This document shows, in pieces, positions 45,354-54,416 of a DNA stretch of 64,000 nt. The notes under the pieces are model-generated. The model was not told the origin of the DNA and searched no databases. It saw nothing but the letters and a program-made list of their open reading frames with translations. Source of the stretch: Rikenella microfusus (GTDB lineage: Bacteria; Bacteroidota; Bacteroidia; Bacteroidales; Tenuifilaceae); the NCBI GenBank assembly GCA_020722565.1, contig DYKO01000012.1, positions 28,739 through 92,738 of the forward strand, in the 5' to 3' direction. The position numbers were made by a program, and so were the translations under genes. The stretch's first letter is position 1, and every line of letters starts with the position of its first letter.

Positions 45354-46394
45354 TTAGCGGTAAATTTTTTCCTTGTTAAGAGCGCGGCGATATGCCTCTG
45401 CATTTCGGTTATGCTCGCTTAATGTTTTGGCAAAAACATGCCGTCCTGAGAAATCGGAAGATGCACAGAAGTAAAGGTAGCTATGTTTTTGGGAATTAAG
45501 AACAGCATCAATAGCACGGGTTGATGGAATACGAATGGGGCCTGGTGGAAGGCCTCTGTATTTATAGGTATTGTAAGGAGAATCAACCATAAGGTGACGG
45601 GTAAGAATTCTTCGTAACGAAAAATAGCCAACAGCAAACTTTACTGTTGGGTCGGCCTGTAAGGGCATACCCTTACTTAGGCGATTCAGATAAACACCGG
45701 CAATAATTGGCATTTCATCGGTTACATTTGTTTCTTCCTCAACAATTGATGCCAAAATTGACACTTCAACCCATGTTAACGAAAGATTTCGTGCTTTCAT
45801 AGCTCGTTGCTCATTCCAGAATCGGCGGTACTCCTTTTGCATTCGGTTTATGAAACCAATAGCATTGGTATTCCAGTAAAACTCGTAGGTATTGGGGATG
45901 AACATGACCATAAAGGTTTGCTGGCTAAATCCTCTGTTTGCAGCAACAGTATCGCTTAAAAAGAAATTTAGGAGGGTTACTGAATCGGCTTCAATTTGAT
46001 TTGAAATTCTACCGGCCAATTGGTGCCAGCTTCTCATACCGGTAAAGGTAACCCTAACGGGTTTCTGATGCCCCGCCTTAAGCATAGCGACAATTGCCCT
46101 GTTGCTCATTCCCGGTTTAATAACATAACTTCCTGGTTTTATTGCTTTTGTATATCCATAATAATCCGCTACCCTTTCAAAACTCTTAAAATCTCTTAAT
46201 ACCTTAGAGCTCATTAGGACCTTTTTGACATCTTCAAAGTTTGAAAAGGTAGGGATATAAATTCTGGCCTCCTTTATAATAAGGGTATTAGCGCCTATGA
46301 ATGTTCTATAATATTTGTATAATACTCCCATTCCAATGGAAAATCCTATAATACCCAAAAGCAAAACTATTCGGAGTAATCTTTTAGTTTTCAT
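45354..46394 (-). CDS. mltG: Endolytic transglycosylase MltG
   Basis: A YceG/MltG-family lytic transglycosylase that cuts nascent peptidoglycan strands in the periplasm. From the ATG at 46394 (346 aa) it begins MKTKRLLRIVLLLGIIGFSIGMGVLYKYY, a single membrane anchor. The ORF-track start at 46412 is a TTG. A LysM-like region (KPGSYVIKPGMSNRAIVAMLKAG) is followed by the catalytic segment SIVEEETNVTDEMPIIAGVYLNRLSKGMPLQADPTV, where the conserved Glu lies. The end block DSPYNTYKYRGLPPGPIRIPS is typical. It is a single gene. Confidence 0.95.
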   Translation of the reverse strand: MKTKRLLRIVLLLGIIGFSIGMGVLYKYYRTFIGANTLIIKEARIYIPTFSNFEDVKKVLMSSKVLRDFKSFERVADYYGYTKAIKPGSYVIKPGMSNRAIVAMLKAGHQKPVRVTFTGMRSWHQLAGRISNQIEADSVTLLNFFLSDTVAANRGFSQQTFMVMFIPNTYEFYWNTNAIGFINRMQKEYRRFWNEQRAMKARNLSLTWVEVSILASIVEEETNVTDEMPIIAGVYLNRLSKGMPLQADPTVKFAVGYFSLRRILTRHLMVDSPYNTYKYRGLPPGPIRIPSTRAIDAVLNSQKHSYLYFCASSDFSGRHVFAKTLSEHNRNAEAYRRALNKEKIYR

Positions 46395-46480
46395 CAATAT
46401 TAATTTAATCAAACATCAATATAATAAAAGCATCGTTTCTCACCAAAGAATCGATGCTAAATATTAAAGATATAAAAAGA

Positions 46481-47674
46481 TTACTGAAGCATTGATACAG
46501 CCTTACGAACCCGCTCAATAGCTTGTTTCAATTTATCGTCGGAAGTGGCATACGACAAGCGTATGCAGCTGGGTGAGCCAAATGCTGAACCGGGAACCAC
46601 TGCCACATGTGCGTAATTAAGCAGAAACATAGCCAAATCGTCGGATGAGTTGATGGTTTCACCGTTGTAGCTCTTACCAAAAAGTGATGAAATTTCAGGA
46701 AAGATATAAAATGCACCCTGAGGCTTGTTGAGCCTAAATCCAGGAATAGATGAAAACCCTTCATACATCAAATCGCGACGGCGCCGAAAAGCCTCTCGCA
46801 TTTGGCGGGTGTATTCCCCATCGGAGTTAAAAGCAGCAACGGCTGCTTTTTGGGCAATGCTGCAAACCCCCGATGTTTGTTGACCCTGCAACTTCTCGCA
46901 GGCTTTTGCTATCCATTTTGCCGATGCAGAAAAACCAATTCGCCAACCCGTCATGGCATAACCCTTTGAAACACCATTGATAATAACCACCCTATCGCGA
47001 AGGGATTCGAATTGGGCAATGCTTTCATGCTTTCCAATAAAATTGATATGTTCGTAGATTTCGTCTGATATAATGATGATATTGGGGTGTTTCTCAAGAA
47101 CCGATGCAATAGCCTTTAGCTCATCGTAGGAGTAAACACTTCCGGATGGGTTGGAAGGCGAACAAAGTAGCAATGCCCTTGTTTTTGGGGTAATTGCAAC
47201 TTCAAGCTGCTGAGGGGTAATTTTAAAATCAGTTTCTACTGTGGTATTTATTATCACACTTTTACCCTCTGCAAGTTTAACCAATTCAACATAGCTAACC
47301 CAATAGGGCGCAGGAACTATCACTTCGTCATCCTTATCAACCACACACATTAACACATTCGAAAGGCTATGCTTGGCTCCACCCGAAACCACAATTTGGT
47401 CGGACTGGTAATCAAGACCGTTTTCACGCTTCAACTTCCCGCAAATGGCCTCCAGCAAATCCTTATATCCGGCAACGGGGGTATAAAAGGAATAGTTCTG
47501 ATCAATAGCTTTTTTAGCAGCCTCCTTTACAAAATCGGGGGTAGTAAAATCGGGTTCACCTACACTGAGACTAATAACATCAATGCCCAGAGCAGCAAGT
47601 TCACGCGACTTTTTCGACATAGCAATGGTTTGCGATTCTTCAAGGGCGGCTATACGGGCTGAAACTTTCTCCAT
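46481..47674 (-). CDS. PLP aminotransferase (aspartate aminotransferase type Ib)
   Basis: A 397-residue class I aminotransferase. The PLP lysine is in NGVSKGYAMTGWRIGF, the coenzyme-contact asparagine in SPSNPSGSVY, and the pyridine Asp in IIISDEIYEHINF. The N-terminal ISLSVGEPDFTTPDFVKEAA is usual for the type Ib group, which includes aspartate/prephenate aminotransferases. It probably links aspartate and 2-oxoglutarate metabolism. It is monocistronic, upstream of mltG on the same strand with an 86-bp gap. Confidence 0.92.
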   Translation of the reverse strand: MEKVSARIAALEESQTIAMSKKSRELAALGIDVISLSVGEPDFTTPDFVKEAAKKAIDQNYSFYTPVAGYKDLLEAICGKLKRENGLDYQSDQIVVSGGAKHSLSNVLMCVVDKDDEVIVPAPYWVSYVELVKLAEGKSVIINTTVETDFKITPQQLEVAITPKTRALLLCSPSNPSGSVYSYDELKAIASVLEKHPNIIIISDEIYEHINFIGKHESIAQFESLRDRVVIINGVSKGYAMTGWRIGFSASAKWIAKACEKLQGQQTSGVCSIAQKAAVAAFNSDGEYTRQMREAFRRRRDLMYEGFSSIPGFRLNKPQGAFYIFPEISSLFGKSYNGETINSSDDLAMFLLNYAHVAVVPGSAFGSPSCIRLSYATSDDKLKQAIERVRKAVSMLQ

Positions 47675-47780
47675 AACACATTTATTTTAGGAAGTAAAAA
47701 AAATCTTTTACTAAATTTATAGCTTCAAAATTACACTTTATTGTCCATTATAAACGTTAAGTGTTTAAAAACATTAATTC

Positions 47781-48296
47781 ATGTTTTCCGAAATACTAAA
47801 AATCACCCTTCCGGCCCTATTCGTTTTTCTGGCGGGCTATCTGGCACTTAGGGCAATGATCAAAAACGAGACCCGACGTCAGAAATCGGAGCTAATGTTC
47901 AATAGCATGAAAATTTCGCTACCAATAAGGCTGCAGGCATATGAAAGGTTAACACTGCTAATGGAGCGCATCTCGCCCGAATCGGTTATTATTAGGGTTA
48001 ATCAAAATGGTATGCTTGCCAGCGACTTGCAATCGGCCCTACTCAGCAATATTAGAGCCGAATGGGAGCATAACCTTTCACAGCAGCTATACGTTAGCAA
48101 CGAGGCTTGGGAACTTGTAAAGAATGCCAAGGAGAATATTATTAAGTTGATAAATATTTGTGCCGATAAGGTAGCTCCCAACGACAGCGGCTATGACCTG
48201 AGCAGGAAAATCTTGGAACTATACGCTGAACTGGAAATTAACCCTACTGCTCTGGCAATCGATTTTCTTAAAAAGGAAATTAAAGAGTTCCTATAG
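47781..48296 (+). CDS. Conserved hypothetical membrane-anchored protein (171 aa)
   Basis: One N-terminal transmembrane helix (ILKITLPALFVFLAGYLALRAMI) is followed by a soluble, helix-rich domain with IRLQAYERLTLLMERISPESVI, NIRAEWEHNLSQQLYVS and NAKENIIKLINICADKV. I recall similar unnamed proteins in Bacteroidota but no function. It is tail-to-tail with a HAD phosphatase, with adjacent stop codons (48296/48297). No signal beyond the single helix is visible, so the bulk is probably cytoplasmic. Confidence 0.78.
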   Translation: MFSEILKITLPALFVFLAGYLALRAMIKNETRRQKSELMFNSMKISLPIRLQAYERLTLLMERISPESVIIRVNQNGMLASDLQSALLSNIRAEWEHNLSQQLYVSNEAWELVKNAKENIIKLINICADKVAPNDSGYDLSRKILELYAELEINPTALAIDFLKKEIKEFL

Positions 48297-49115
48297 CTAT
48301 TCCAAGATTTTTTTTACCGCATAGCAGAAACCCGCTTCGTTATTCGAAGGAACATTTTTAAACTTTTGTCTTAAATCCATTGGTGCATTTTCAACAATAA
48401 AAGCATCACCCGCAAGTTCCAACATGTCTAAATCGTTAAAATCGTTGCCCAATGCTAACACGTTACTGGGTAGAGCACCGTTTAAATAGCGGCAAAGCCA
48501 CTTAACGCCACCAGCCTTGGAAACATCCTGCGGAAGAATCTCCAACCAAATCGATTTTCCATCGATTGGAGAAGTAGCCCTGATGAAATGGACATCGGGT
48601 AAATGTTGTGTTATACTATTAAACCTATTGACATCGGGAGGTAAAATTGCTATCACCTGCGACGCAGGTGATGGAAAAGGCAACCCAACTATGAGCGGTT
48701 GAGCGTATTCGCTATAAAGGCTAATCCTTTGCAGAAAATCAGAATTGTTGGGACCTGCTTGATAGTAGTAGAAATAGTGGTTAAAGGGTATGGGATCATG
48801 TACCATAAAATCGACCTGCATTTCAATGAGTTGGTCAATTATTTGCTGAACCTGCCCGGCTGTAAGATGATTGGAATGAATTATCGATTTGTCGGACCAA
48901 CGAATTACTCCTGCACCAGAAGAAAAAATAAGAAAATCGATGGGGAAACCGGATGGCAAAACTTTTGCTGCTGAATAGGGAGAACGCCCAGTTGCAATTA
49001 CCCTGGTAATACCCTTTTCCCCAAGTTTACGTAAGGCATCAATATCTGAATCGTTGAATTTTGAATCAGAGCGCAGTAGAGTACCGTCGAGGTCAGTCAC
49101 TACAATACTAATCAT
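48297..49115 (-). CDS. Cof-type HAD-IIB phosphatase
   Basis: A 272-residue haloacid-dehalogenase-superfamily hydrolase of the Cof/IIB class. Motif I is VTDLDGTLLRSD (nucleophile and acid Asp), motif II IATGRSPYSA, motif III the conserved lysine in VSKAGGVKWL, and motif IV LGNDFNDLDMLELAG. The large cap domain lies between motifs II and III. These enzymes dephosphorylate sugar phosphates, nucleotides or cofactors; the substrate is not predictable here. It is a single gene. Confidence 0.92.
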   Translation of the reverse strand: MISIVVTDLDGTLLRSDSKFNDSDIDALRKLGEKGITRVIATGRSPYSAAKVLPSGFPIDFLIFSSGAGVIRWSDKSIIHSNHLTAGQVQQIIDQLIEMQVDFMVHDPIPFNHYFYYYQAGPNNSDFLQRISLYSEYAQPLIVGLPFPSPASQVIAILPPDVNRFNSITQHLPDVHFIRATSPIDGKSIWLEILPQDVSKAGGVKWLCRYLNGALPSNVLALGNDFNDLDMLELAGDAFIVENAPMDLRQKFKNVPSNNEAGFCYAVKKILE

Positions 49116-49443
49116 GTAGATATAGAAAGATTTCTACAAAGATAACGGATTGCATGCTAACAATAGCGACCAGCAGAGCCCTTTGCAAAAGGCTTTTAGT
49201 AAAAGTTTTTTTGGAGGGAGCGGCCAGATTGCTATCAGTTTCTGCTACCAACAAAACCGACACATCGTCGTTGATATTACATTAGAAAAATCTTCTGAAA
49301 CAACAACCTAAACGGATTGAATCTTATTAATATTTATTTAAAAAAAAGAATTTATTCTTGTTAAAAAATTGTTAAACCATTTTTAATTTTTAATTTCATT
49401 TACTATATTTAAGGTGTTAAAACAATTTAAAAACCATTTAATT
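49116..49443. other. Intergenic region with probable promoter for the 86-aa gene
   Basis: About 330 bp. The right half (49300-49430) is very AT-rich and contains TATATTTA about 40 bp before the start codon, a possible -7 element with a poor -33. No gene is visible in the left half. Confidence 0.35.
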
Positions 49444-49704
49444 ATGACTAAAATAATCACATTTAATGAGCTCAGGAGGGTTAAGGATAACCTTCCTGAT
49501 GGTAGCATGCAGATAATTGCGGACAGGTTGAACATGAATGTTGAAGCTGTCCGCAATTATTTTGGCGGAACCAACTACAAAGAGGGAGGAACTGTAGGTT
49601 TTCATCTGGAACCGGGGCCCGATGGTGGAATTGTTACACTGGACGACACAACAATACTTGATATGGCATATGAAATCATCGCCAAAACAAAAGAGATTGC
49701 CTAA
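49444..49704 (+). CDS. Small conserved protein, possible HTH DNA-binding fold (86 aa)
   Basis: Read from the ATG at 49444 (MTKIITFNELRRVKDNLPDG). The upstream TTG-started extension is unlikely. The first half (MQIIADRLNMNVEAVRNYFGG) resembles a helix-turn-helix in which the second helix would contact DNA. The second half is acidic, with EPGPDGGIVTLDDTTILDMAYEIIAKT. I recall near-identical small proteins across Bacteroidales but no characterised one. It stands alone with its own promoter region and a good terminator, like a highly expressed small regulator or nucleoid-type protein. Confidence 0.75.
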   Translation: MTKIITFNELRRVKDNLPDGSMQIIADRLNMNVEAVRNYFGGTNYKEGGTVGFHLEPGPDGGIVTLDDTTILDMAYEIIAKTKEIA

Positions 49705-49726
49705 ACAATAATCGATTACTTATCGT

Positions 49727-49755
49727 AAAAGCAGGAAATTATTCCTGCTTTTTTA
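49727..49755 (+). terminator. Terminator of the 86-aa gene
   Basis: Stem AAAGCAGGAA / TTCCTGCTTT with a short AT loop and T run, about 25 bp after the stop codon. Confidence 0.85.
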
Positions 49756-49785
49756 TTTATTTTGTAAAAATTTATTCCATTAGAT

Positions 49786-50649
49786 ATGGAAACGCTACTA
49801 AATACTATTCATAAAATTGAGGATAAGCATCTTTACCTGCTTTATTCATCGCTAAATACAATATTTAAGGATACACGGCTTCCCTCACACGATCTTCAGC
49901 ACCATATTAGGGTATGGCTACACTGCCGAGGACTTATGATTGAGCTGCATAAAGCAGGACTAAGTATTGATGAAACACTTATTGAAAAGGCTCTGATAGC
50001 ATGCTTCTTCCACGATACTGGACTAACCGTTACCCTGGACGAGCAACATGGTTACAGTAGCGCACAATTCTGTAAGAACTACCTTGAAAACCACCTATCA
50101 ATCCTAACCAATGCCGAAAAAAACGAAATAATTACTGCCGTTGAGCTTCACGATGACAAATCGGTGAAAGCTAAGCCGGTAACCAAACCCGATGAAATGC
50201 TGCAGTTAAATCTTCTGGTATCAACCGCCGATGACCTAGATGCACTGGGCTTTATTGGCGTTTTTAGATACATTGAAATATACCTTAAAAGAGGAATAGA
50301 CTTAAAAGAGCTTCCCCGCAAGGTAACCCATAACCTACGTAACCGATTTACCAGTTTTACCAATGCCTATTCATCGCTACATCGGTATGCCGACAGGCAA
50401 CGCTTACGCTATCATGAAACCATCGACTTTTTTACACGATTGGAGGCTGATATTTCAGAAAACAGTAACTCAACGGATAGTCCACTTCATGTAACTAAAA
50501 TCCTAAAACAGAAATTAGTTGTTGAAAGTAGTAGCATTGATGAAACCATAACTTACGCTCTCAAAACCCAAACCGCACCCTACCCTTCATCATTTTTTAC
50601 AAAACTTCGCAGCGAACTTGAAGTTACCACAGCTATTCCCATTTACTAA
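49786..50649 (+). CDS. HD-domain phosphohydrolase-like protein
   Basis: A 287-residue protein with an HD metal-dependent hydrolase domain. Ligand positions are suggested by LPSHDLQHHIRVW (first His), ACFFHDTG (HD pair), VELHDDK and TADDLDALG (distal Asp). Members hydrolyse nucleotides or cyclic nucleotides; the substrate is not evident. No signalling domain is fused. Its stop codon overlaps the start of the flavoprotein gene by one base (TAATG), so the two are translationally coupled. Confidence 0.82.
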   Translation: METLLNTIHKIEDKHLYLLYSSLNTIFKDTRLPSHDLQHHIRVWLHCRGLMIELHKAGLSIDETLIEKALIACFFHDTGLTVTLDEQHGYSSAQFCKNYLENHLSILTNAEKNEIITAVELHDDKSVKAKPVTKPDEMLQLNLLVSTADDLDALGFIGVFRYIEIYLKRGIDLKELPRKVTHNLRNRFTSFTNAYSSLHRYADRQRLRYHETIDFFTRLEADISENSNSTDSPLHVTKILKQKLVVESSSIDETITYALKTQTAPYPSSFFTKLRSELEVTTAIPIY

Positions 50650-51923
50650 TGCAGAGCCAAGCATACGATGTTATTGTTGTTGGGGCAGGCCCGGCAGGCC
50701 TTATTGCTGCTGGAAAAGCAGCTATTGATGGCGCAAGGGTTGCTGTGATTGAAAAAATGGAAAAACCGGCCCGCAAGCTACGTATTACTGGGAAAGGTCG
50801 ATGTAATATTACCAATAACAAAAACTACAGCGATTTTTTTAGGGAAATTACTCCCAACCCTAAATTCCTTTCCAAAGCTTTTGGATCATTTTTTAGCCAA
50901 GATATTATAACACTTCTTGAAAAACAGGGTGTAAAAACCATCGTGGAACGAGGACAACGTGTTTTTCCAAAATCAGGAAAGGCTTGGGACGTAGCCAATG
51001 CCATAGAACGTTGGGCAATTAAGCAGGGAGTAGAAATCATTCTGAAATCAAAAGTTACCCAAATAATTCAAAAAGGCAATAAGGTCTCCGAGGTTGCTGT
51101 TGTAAACGCAGATAAAAAAAGAATTATGTATGCGGCAAAAAGCGTAGTGATTGCAACAGGGGGAAAATCTTATCCAGCCACCGGCTCAACCGGCGATGGT
51201 TACCAATTGGCACAGGAGCTAGGGCATACAATTACCCATCTACGCCCATCACTTACAGGATTAGAAACCCACCCCAGAATTCCAAAAGCGAAGGGATTAA
51301 CCCTGAAAAATGTTGAAACGTTCCTTGTTTCAAATAACAATGTCATAGCAAAAGAATTTGGAGAAGTAGAGCTAACGGAGTATGGCCTTGATGGCCCATC
51401 GATACTTAAATTAAGTTTGAAAGCCATTGATGAGTTCACAAGCGGCAATGAGGTTAAGATTTGCCTGGACCTAAAACCTGCTCTTGATGAAGTAAAACTT
51501 GACAAGCGTATTTTAAGAGATATAAATCAACCTGGCTATAACAGCTGCGAAAAGCTAATCAGGGGATTAGTCCCACAACAGCTGGTGGAGTACATTACCT
51601 CTAAGATGGGAACTAATTCCAAAATGCATGCATCTCAGCTAACAGCTGCAGAACGTAAAAAGTTGATAAAAACGCTAAAGGAACTTACTTTCACCATGAC
51701 GGGCTATAGGGGATGGAGCGAGGCAATTGTAACAGCTGGAGGCATATCGCAAGAAGAAATTGATAGCAATACCATGCAATCGAAGAAAGTTAAAGGGCTA
51801 TTCTTTTCAGGCGAAATAATTGATGTTTCGGGTAATACGGGCGGGTATAACCTGCAAATAGCCTTTTCCACCGGTTGGTTGGCCGGGAAATCGGCAGCCA
51901 ATTATGCACGAAGTGCTACCTAA
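50649..51923 (+). CDS. HI0933-family FAD-dependent oxidoreductase
   Basis: A 424-residue flavoprotein. The N-terminal dinucleotide-binding fold is VIVVGAGPAGLIAAGKAAIDGARVAVIEK. GKGRCNITNNK is the HI0933/BaiN-family signature. A second FAD-contact region is SVVIATGGKSYPATGSTGDGY, and the C-terminal block GLFFSGEIIDVSGNTGGYNLQIAFSTGWLAG is also diagnostic. Members include BaiN, which reduces bile-acid intermediates, but most are uncharacterised. It is coupled to the HD protein upstream. Its last 8 bp overlap the convergent FAH-family gene. Confidence 0.92.
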   Translation: MQSQAYDVIVVGAGPAGLIAAGKAAIDGARVAVIEKMEKPARKLRITGKGRCNITNNKNYSDFFREITPNPKFLSKAFGSFFSQDIITLLEKQGVKTIVERGQRVFPKSGKAWDVANAIERWAIKQGVEIILKSKVTQIIQKGNKVSEVAVVNADKKRIMYAAKSVVIATGGKSYPATGSTGDGYQLAQELGHTITHLRPSLTGLETHPRIPKAKGLTLKNVETFLVSNNNVIAKEFGEVELTEYGLDGPSILKLSLKAIDEFTSGNEVKICLDLKPALDEVKLDKRILRDINQPGYNSCEKLIRGLVPQQLVEYITSKMGTNSKMHASQLTAAERKKLIKTLKELTFTMTGYRGWSEAIVTAGGISQEEIDSNTMQSKKVKGLFFSGEIIDVSGNTGGYNLQIAFSTGWLAGKSAANYARSAT

Positions 51924-52527
51924 CAAAAAAGTCGAGCATCAAACGATCGCCCAGGTAGGCCTGTAGCCTATCACCTATCTTTACAGGCCCTACGCCTACA
52001 GGAGTACCCGTGAAAAGCAGATCCCCGGTTCGAAAAGTAACAAAGCGCGAAACGTAAGCAATAAGCTCATCGTAGCTAAAAATCATATCGTGGGTATTAC
52101 CCTGCTGAACCAGTTTACCATTGATTTCCAGCCTAAAATCGAGCGATCCCAAATCGCCAAGTTCTTCTTTTGGTATGAACAGACCAATAGGAGCGGAGTG
52201 GTCAAACGCCTTGGCCATTTCCCAAGGCAATCCTTTTTGTTTACACATCCGTTGTAAATCACGGGCAGTAAAATCGATTCCAAGAGTTACTGCATCGTAA
52301 TAGCGATGGGCAAATTTTTGTCCAATACTTCGCCCAAGACGGTTTACTCGAAGAACCACCTCGAGTTCGTAATGCAGCTCGCTGGTAAATTTGGGGTAAA
52401 AAAAAGGTTGATTATTGCGAAGCAAACAACTATCGGGCTTTATAAAGAAAATTGGAGCCTCGGGAATATCCGACTGCATTTCCTGTGCGTGCTCACGGTA
52501 GTTCCGACCGACACAAATAATCTTCAT
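51916..52527 (-). CDS. Fumarylacetoacetate hydrolase-family protein
   Basis: A 203-residue FAH-fold enzyme. The start at the ATG at 52527 (MKIICVGRNYREHAQEM) is preferred over the TTG at 52536. Motifs include PIFFIKPDSCLL, the metal-binding ELHYELEVVLRV (E-x-E) and a distal Asp in VTLGIDFTARDLQR. LLFTGTPVGVGPV is the usual C-terminal block. Related short FAH proteins act as acylpyruvases or oxaloacetate tautomerase/decarboxylases. It converges with the flavoprotein gene. Confidence 0.9.
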   Translation of the reverse strand: MKIICVGRNYREHAQEMQSDIPEAPIFFIKPDSCLLRNNQPFFYPKFTSELHYELEVVLRVNRLGRSIGQKFAHRYYDAVTLGIDFTARDLQRMCKQKGLPWEMAKAFDHSAPIGLFIPKEELGDLGSLDFRLEINGKLVQQGNTHDMIFSYDELIAYVSRFVTFRTGDLLFTGTPVGVGPVKIGDRLQAYLGDRLMLDFFVR

Positions 52528-52695
52528 ACAAATCAATTTAACAGAAAAAACAAATTCACCATTGTAAAACCACCTATCCGAACATCAACCCAAAGGTTCT
52601 AAAAATTAATCAAAGATAATCAGAGCTTGAGGATAACTGGTTATTTGAGTTCATAAAAAATGGTTATACTTTTGCGATAACTCACTCTTAATGCT

Positions 52696-53598
52696 ATGGA
52701 TGAAAGGGAATCAATACTGAAACGAAAAAAAATTGCATTCATCATCAATCCCATTTCGGGAACTCGGAGTAAGGAAAATACCCTGCACCGCATTAGCGAT
52801 AGCATCGATTTGGACAAGTTTGAACCCGAGATTTTGTTTACCCGCAAAAAGGGTGATGCCCACCAAATCATAAAAGAAAAGATAGCCGAAAGCTATAAGT
52901 ACTTTGTGGCTGTGGGGGGCGATGGAACCGTAAACGAGGTGGGTAGCGCGCTGGTAAACACAGATTGTGCTATGGGAATTATACCCCTGGGTTCAGGAAA
53001 TGGTTTGGCACGACATCTAAAGATTCCTATTGATACCGAAAAGGCTATTGAAATAATTAACCGTCTTAATATCGATGAGATAGACTTTGGTACGGTAAAT
53101 GGTATACCGTTTTTTTGCACCTGCGGTGTTGGCTTCGATGCCCACATTGGATATCGGTTTGCCAAAGAAAAAGGACGAGGTTTCTTCAACTATGTTAAGG
53201 TTGCCTTATCGGACTTCATTAGGTATAAGCCCAAAAAATACAAGATTAAATTAGATGATGGACCTAAAATGAAGTTTAGGGCTTTTCTGATTACGTGCGC
53301 CAATGCTTCGCAATACGGCAATAACGCCTACATAGCCCCAAATGCAGATATTCACGATGGATTGCTCGATATAGCCATAATGTCGCCAATAAATTTACTA
53401 CAAGCACCAGCCATTGGTGCCATGCTGTTTACCCGCTTGATTGATAAAAGTACCGTAATGCAAACGGGGAGGGCATCAAAAGTAGTGATAAAACGTAAAC
53501 GCGAAGATATAGTTCACTTTGATGGTGAACCCATTATTCTGGGACGAAAAATAAAAATCAAAGTAGTAAGCAGAGGCCTAAGGGTAATTGTTCCCTAA
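52696..53598 (+). CDS. Diacylglycerol kinase-family lipid kinase
   Basis: A 300-residue DAGK_cat protein. The nucleotide-binding motif is VAVGGDGTVNEVGSAL and the second loop is IPLGSGNGLARHLKIP. The N-terminus KIAFIINPISGTRSKE is standard. DGLLDIAIMSP and HFDGEPI complete the family pattern. It phosphorylates a lipid such as diacylglycerol, sphingoid base or undecaprenol at the inner membrane; which one is open. Its stop overlaps that of the convergent methyltransferase-like gene by 4 bp. Confidence 0.9.
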   Translation: MDERESILKRKKIAFIINPISGTRSKENTLHRISDSIDLDKFEPEILFTRKKGDAHQIIKEKIAESYKYFVAVGGDGTVNEVGSALVNTDCAMGIIPLGSGNGLARHLKIPIDTEKAIEIINRLNIDEIDFGTVNGIPFFCTCGVGFDAHIGYRFAKEKGRGFFNYVKVALSDFIRYKPKKYKIKLDDGPKMKFRAFLITCANASQYGNNAYIAPNADIHDGLLDIAIMSPINLLQAPAIGAMLFTRLIDKSTVMQTGRASKVVIKRKREDIVHFDGEPIILGRKIKIKVVSRGLRVIVP

Positions 53599-54350
53599 CG
53601 GCCATCAACATCAAAAAGTCTGGTCTTCTTTCGTAAAGTTCTAATTACCAAGTACAGTACTCCTGAAGAAACGAAAGAAATAAACCAAAATTGTCCCCAA
53701 AAACTCAACTCAATGGTGAAATTTAAATCATTAACTAAATACTCGTGCAGGTACTGAAATACAAAGAAAAGCAAGGTAAGCTTAAACAAACCTATTGTTT
53801 CGCGTTTTACTACGTTCCTAAAAGAAAAGTGTAATCCTGGTGAGTGCCATCTAAATCTTCGGGGAATAAACGAGGGGACACTATTTGCCCAGTTAAGATA
53901 AACAGTTCCAAACTTATCCCTTAAAAAGAACTCTTCAGCATACATTATTCTTTCATAGTAAAGCCAATATACCAGAAGGAAAAAAACTATAAACCATACG
54001 CTTTTGGTTAATAGGGCTAAACCCAACCACATAAAAAAATTTCCCAGGTAAAGTGGATGCCTAACTATTGAGTACATGCCTGATGTGTTCACAGTATCTG
54101 CTACTTGGGATTTAGTATTACGGCCAGATGTATTTTTTGGGGTATAGCCAATGGTTACAATTCTGATTACTAAGCCTATCAGGCTTACAGCAAAACAAAT
54201 CAAAAAATAAAAGGGATTATAACTATATGCTCCAATACTGTGTAAGTAAATATAGTATGAAATTCCTGCAATAACTAAAATAATGGGGAAATAGCTTCTG
54301 TAACGGAAAAGAAAATCGCCCTGTCGACGAAAGATTTCAATTAACGCCAT
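53595..54350 (-). CDS. Isoprenylcysteine methyltransferase-like integral membrane protein
   Basis: A 251-residue polytopic membrane protein. The block SGMYSIVRHPLYLGNFFMWLGLALL is the signature of the ICMT/phospholipid-methyltransferase superfamily, in which the RHPxY region binds SAM. A later EEFFLRDKFGTVYLNWANSVPSFIP matches the second conserved region. About five or six helices are visible. Bacteria do not make CaaX proteins, so the acceptor is likely a lipid or another small molecule. It begins 66 bp after the exonuclease gene on the same strand. Confidence 0.82.
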   Translation of the reverse strand: MALIEIFRRQGDFLFRYRSYFPIILVIAGISYYIYLHSIGAYSYNPFYFLICFAVSLIGLVIRIVTIGYTPKNTSGRNTKSQVADTVNTSGMYSIVRHPLYLGNFFMWLGLALLTKSVWFIVFFLLVYWLYYERIMYAEEFFLRDKFGTVYLNWANSVPSFIPRRFRWHSPGLHFSFRNVVKRETIGLFKLTLLFFVFQYLHEYLVNDLNFTIELSFWGQFWFISFVSSGVLYLVIRTLRKKTRLFDVDGR

Positions 54351-54416
54351 ATCAAATACTATTTTTTCTGGCGTAAATATATTAAAAATAACGATAAGTT
54401 AACAAATGTTAATAAA

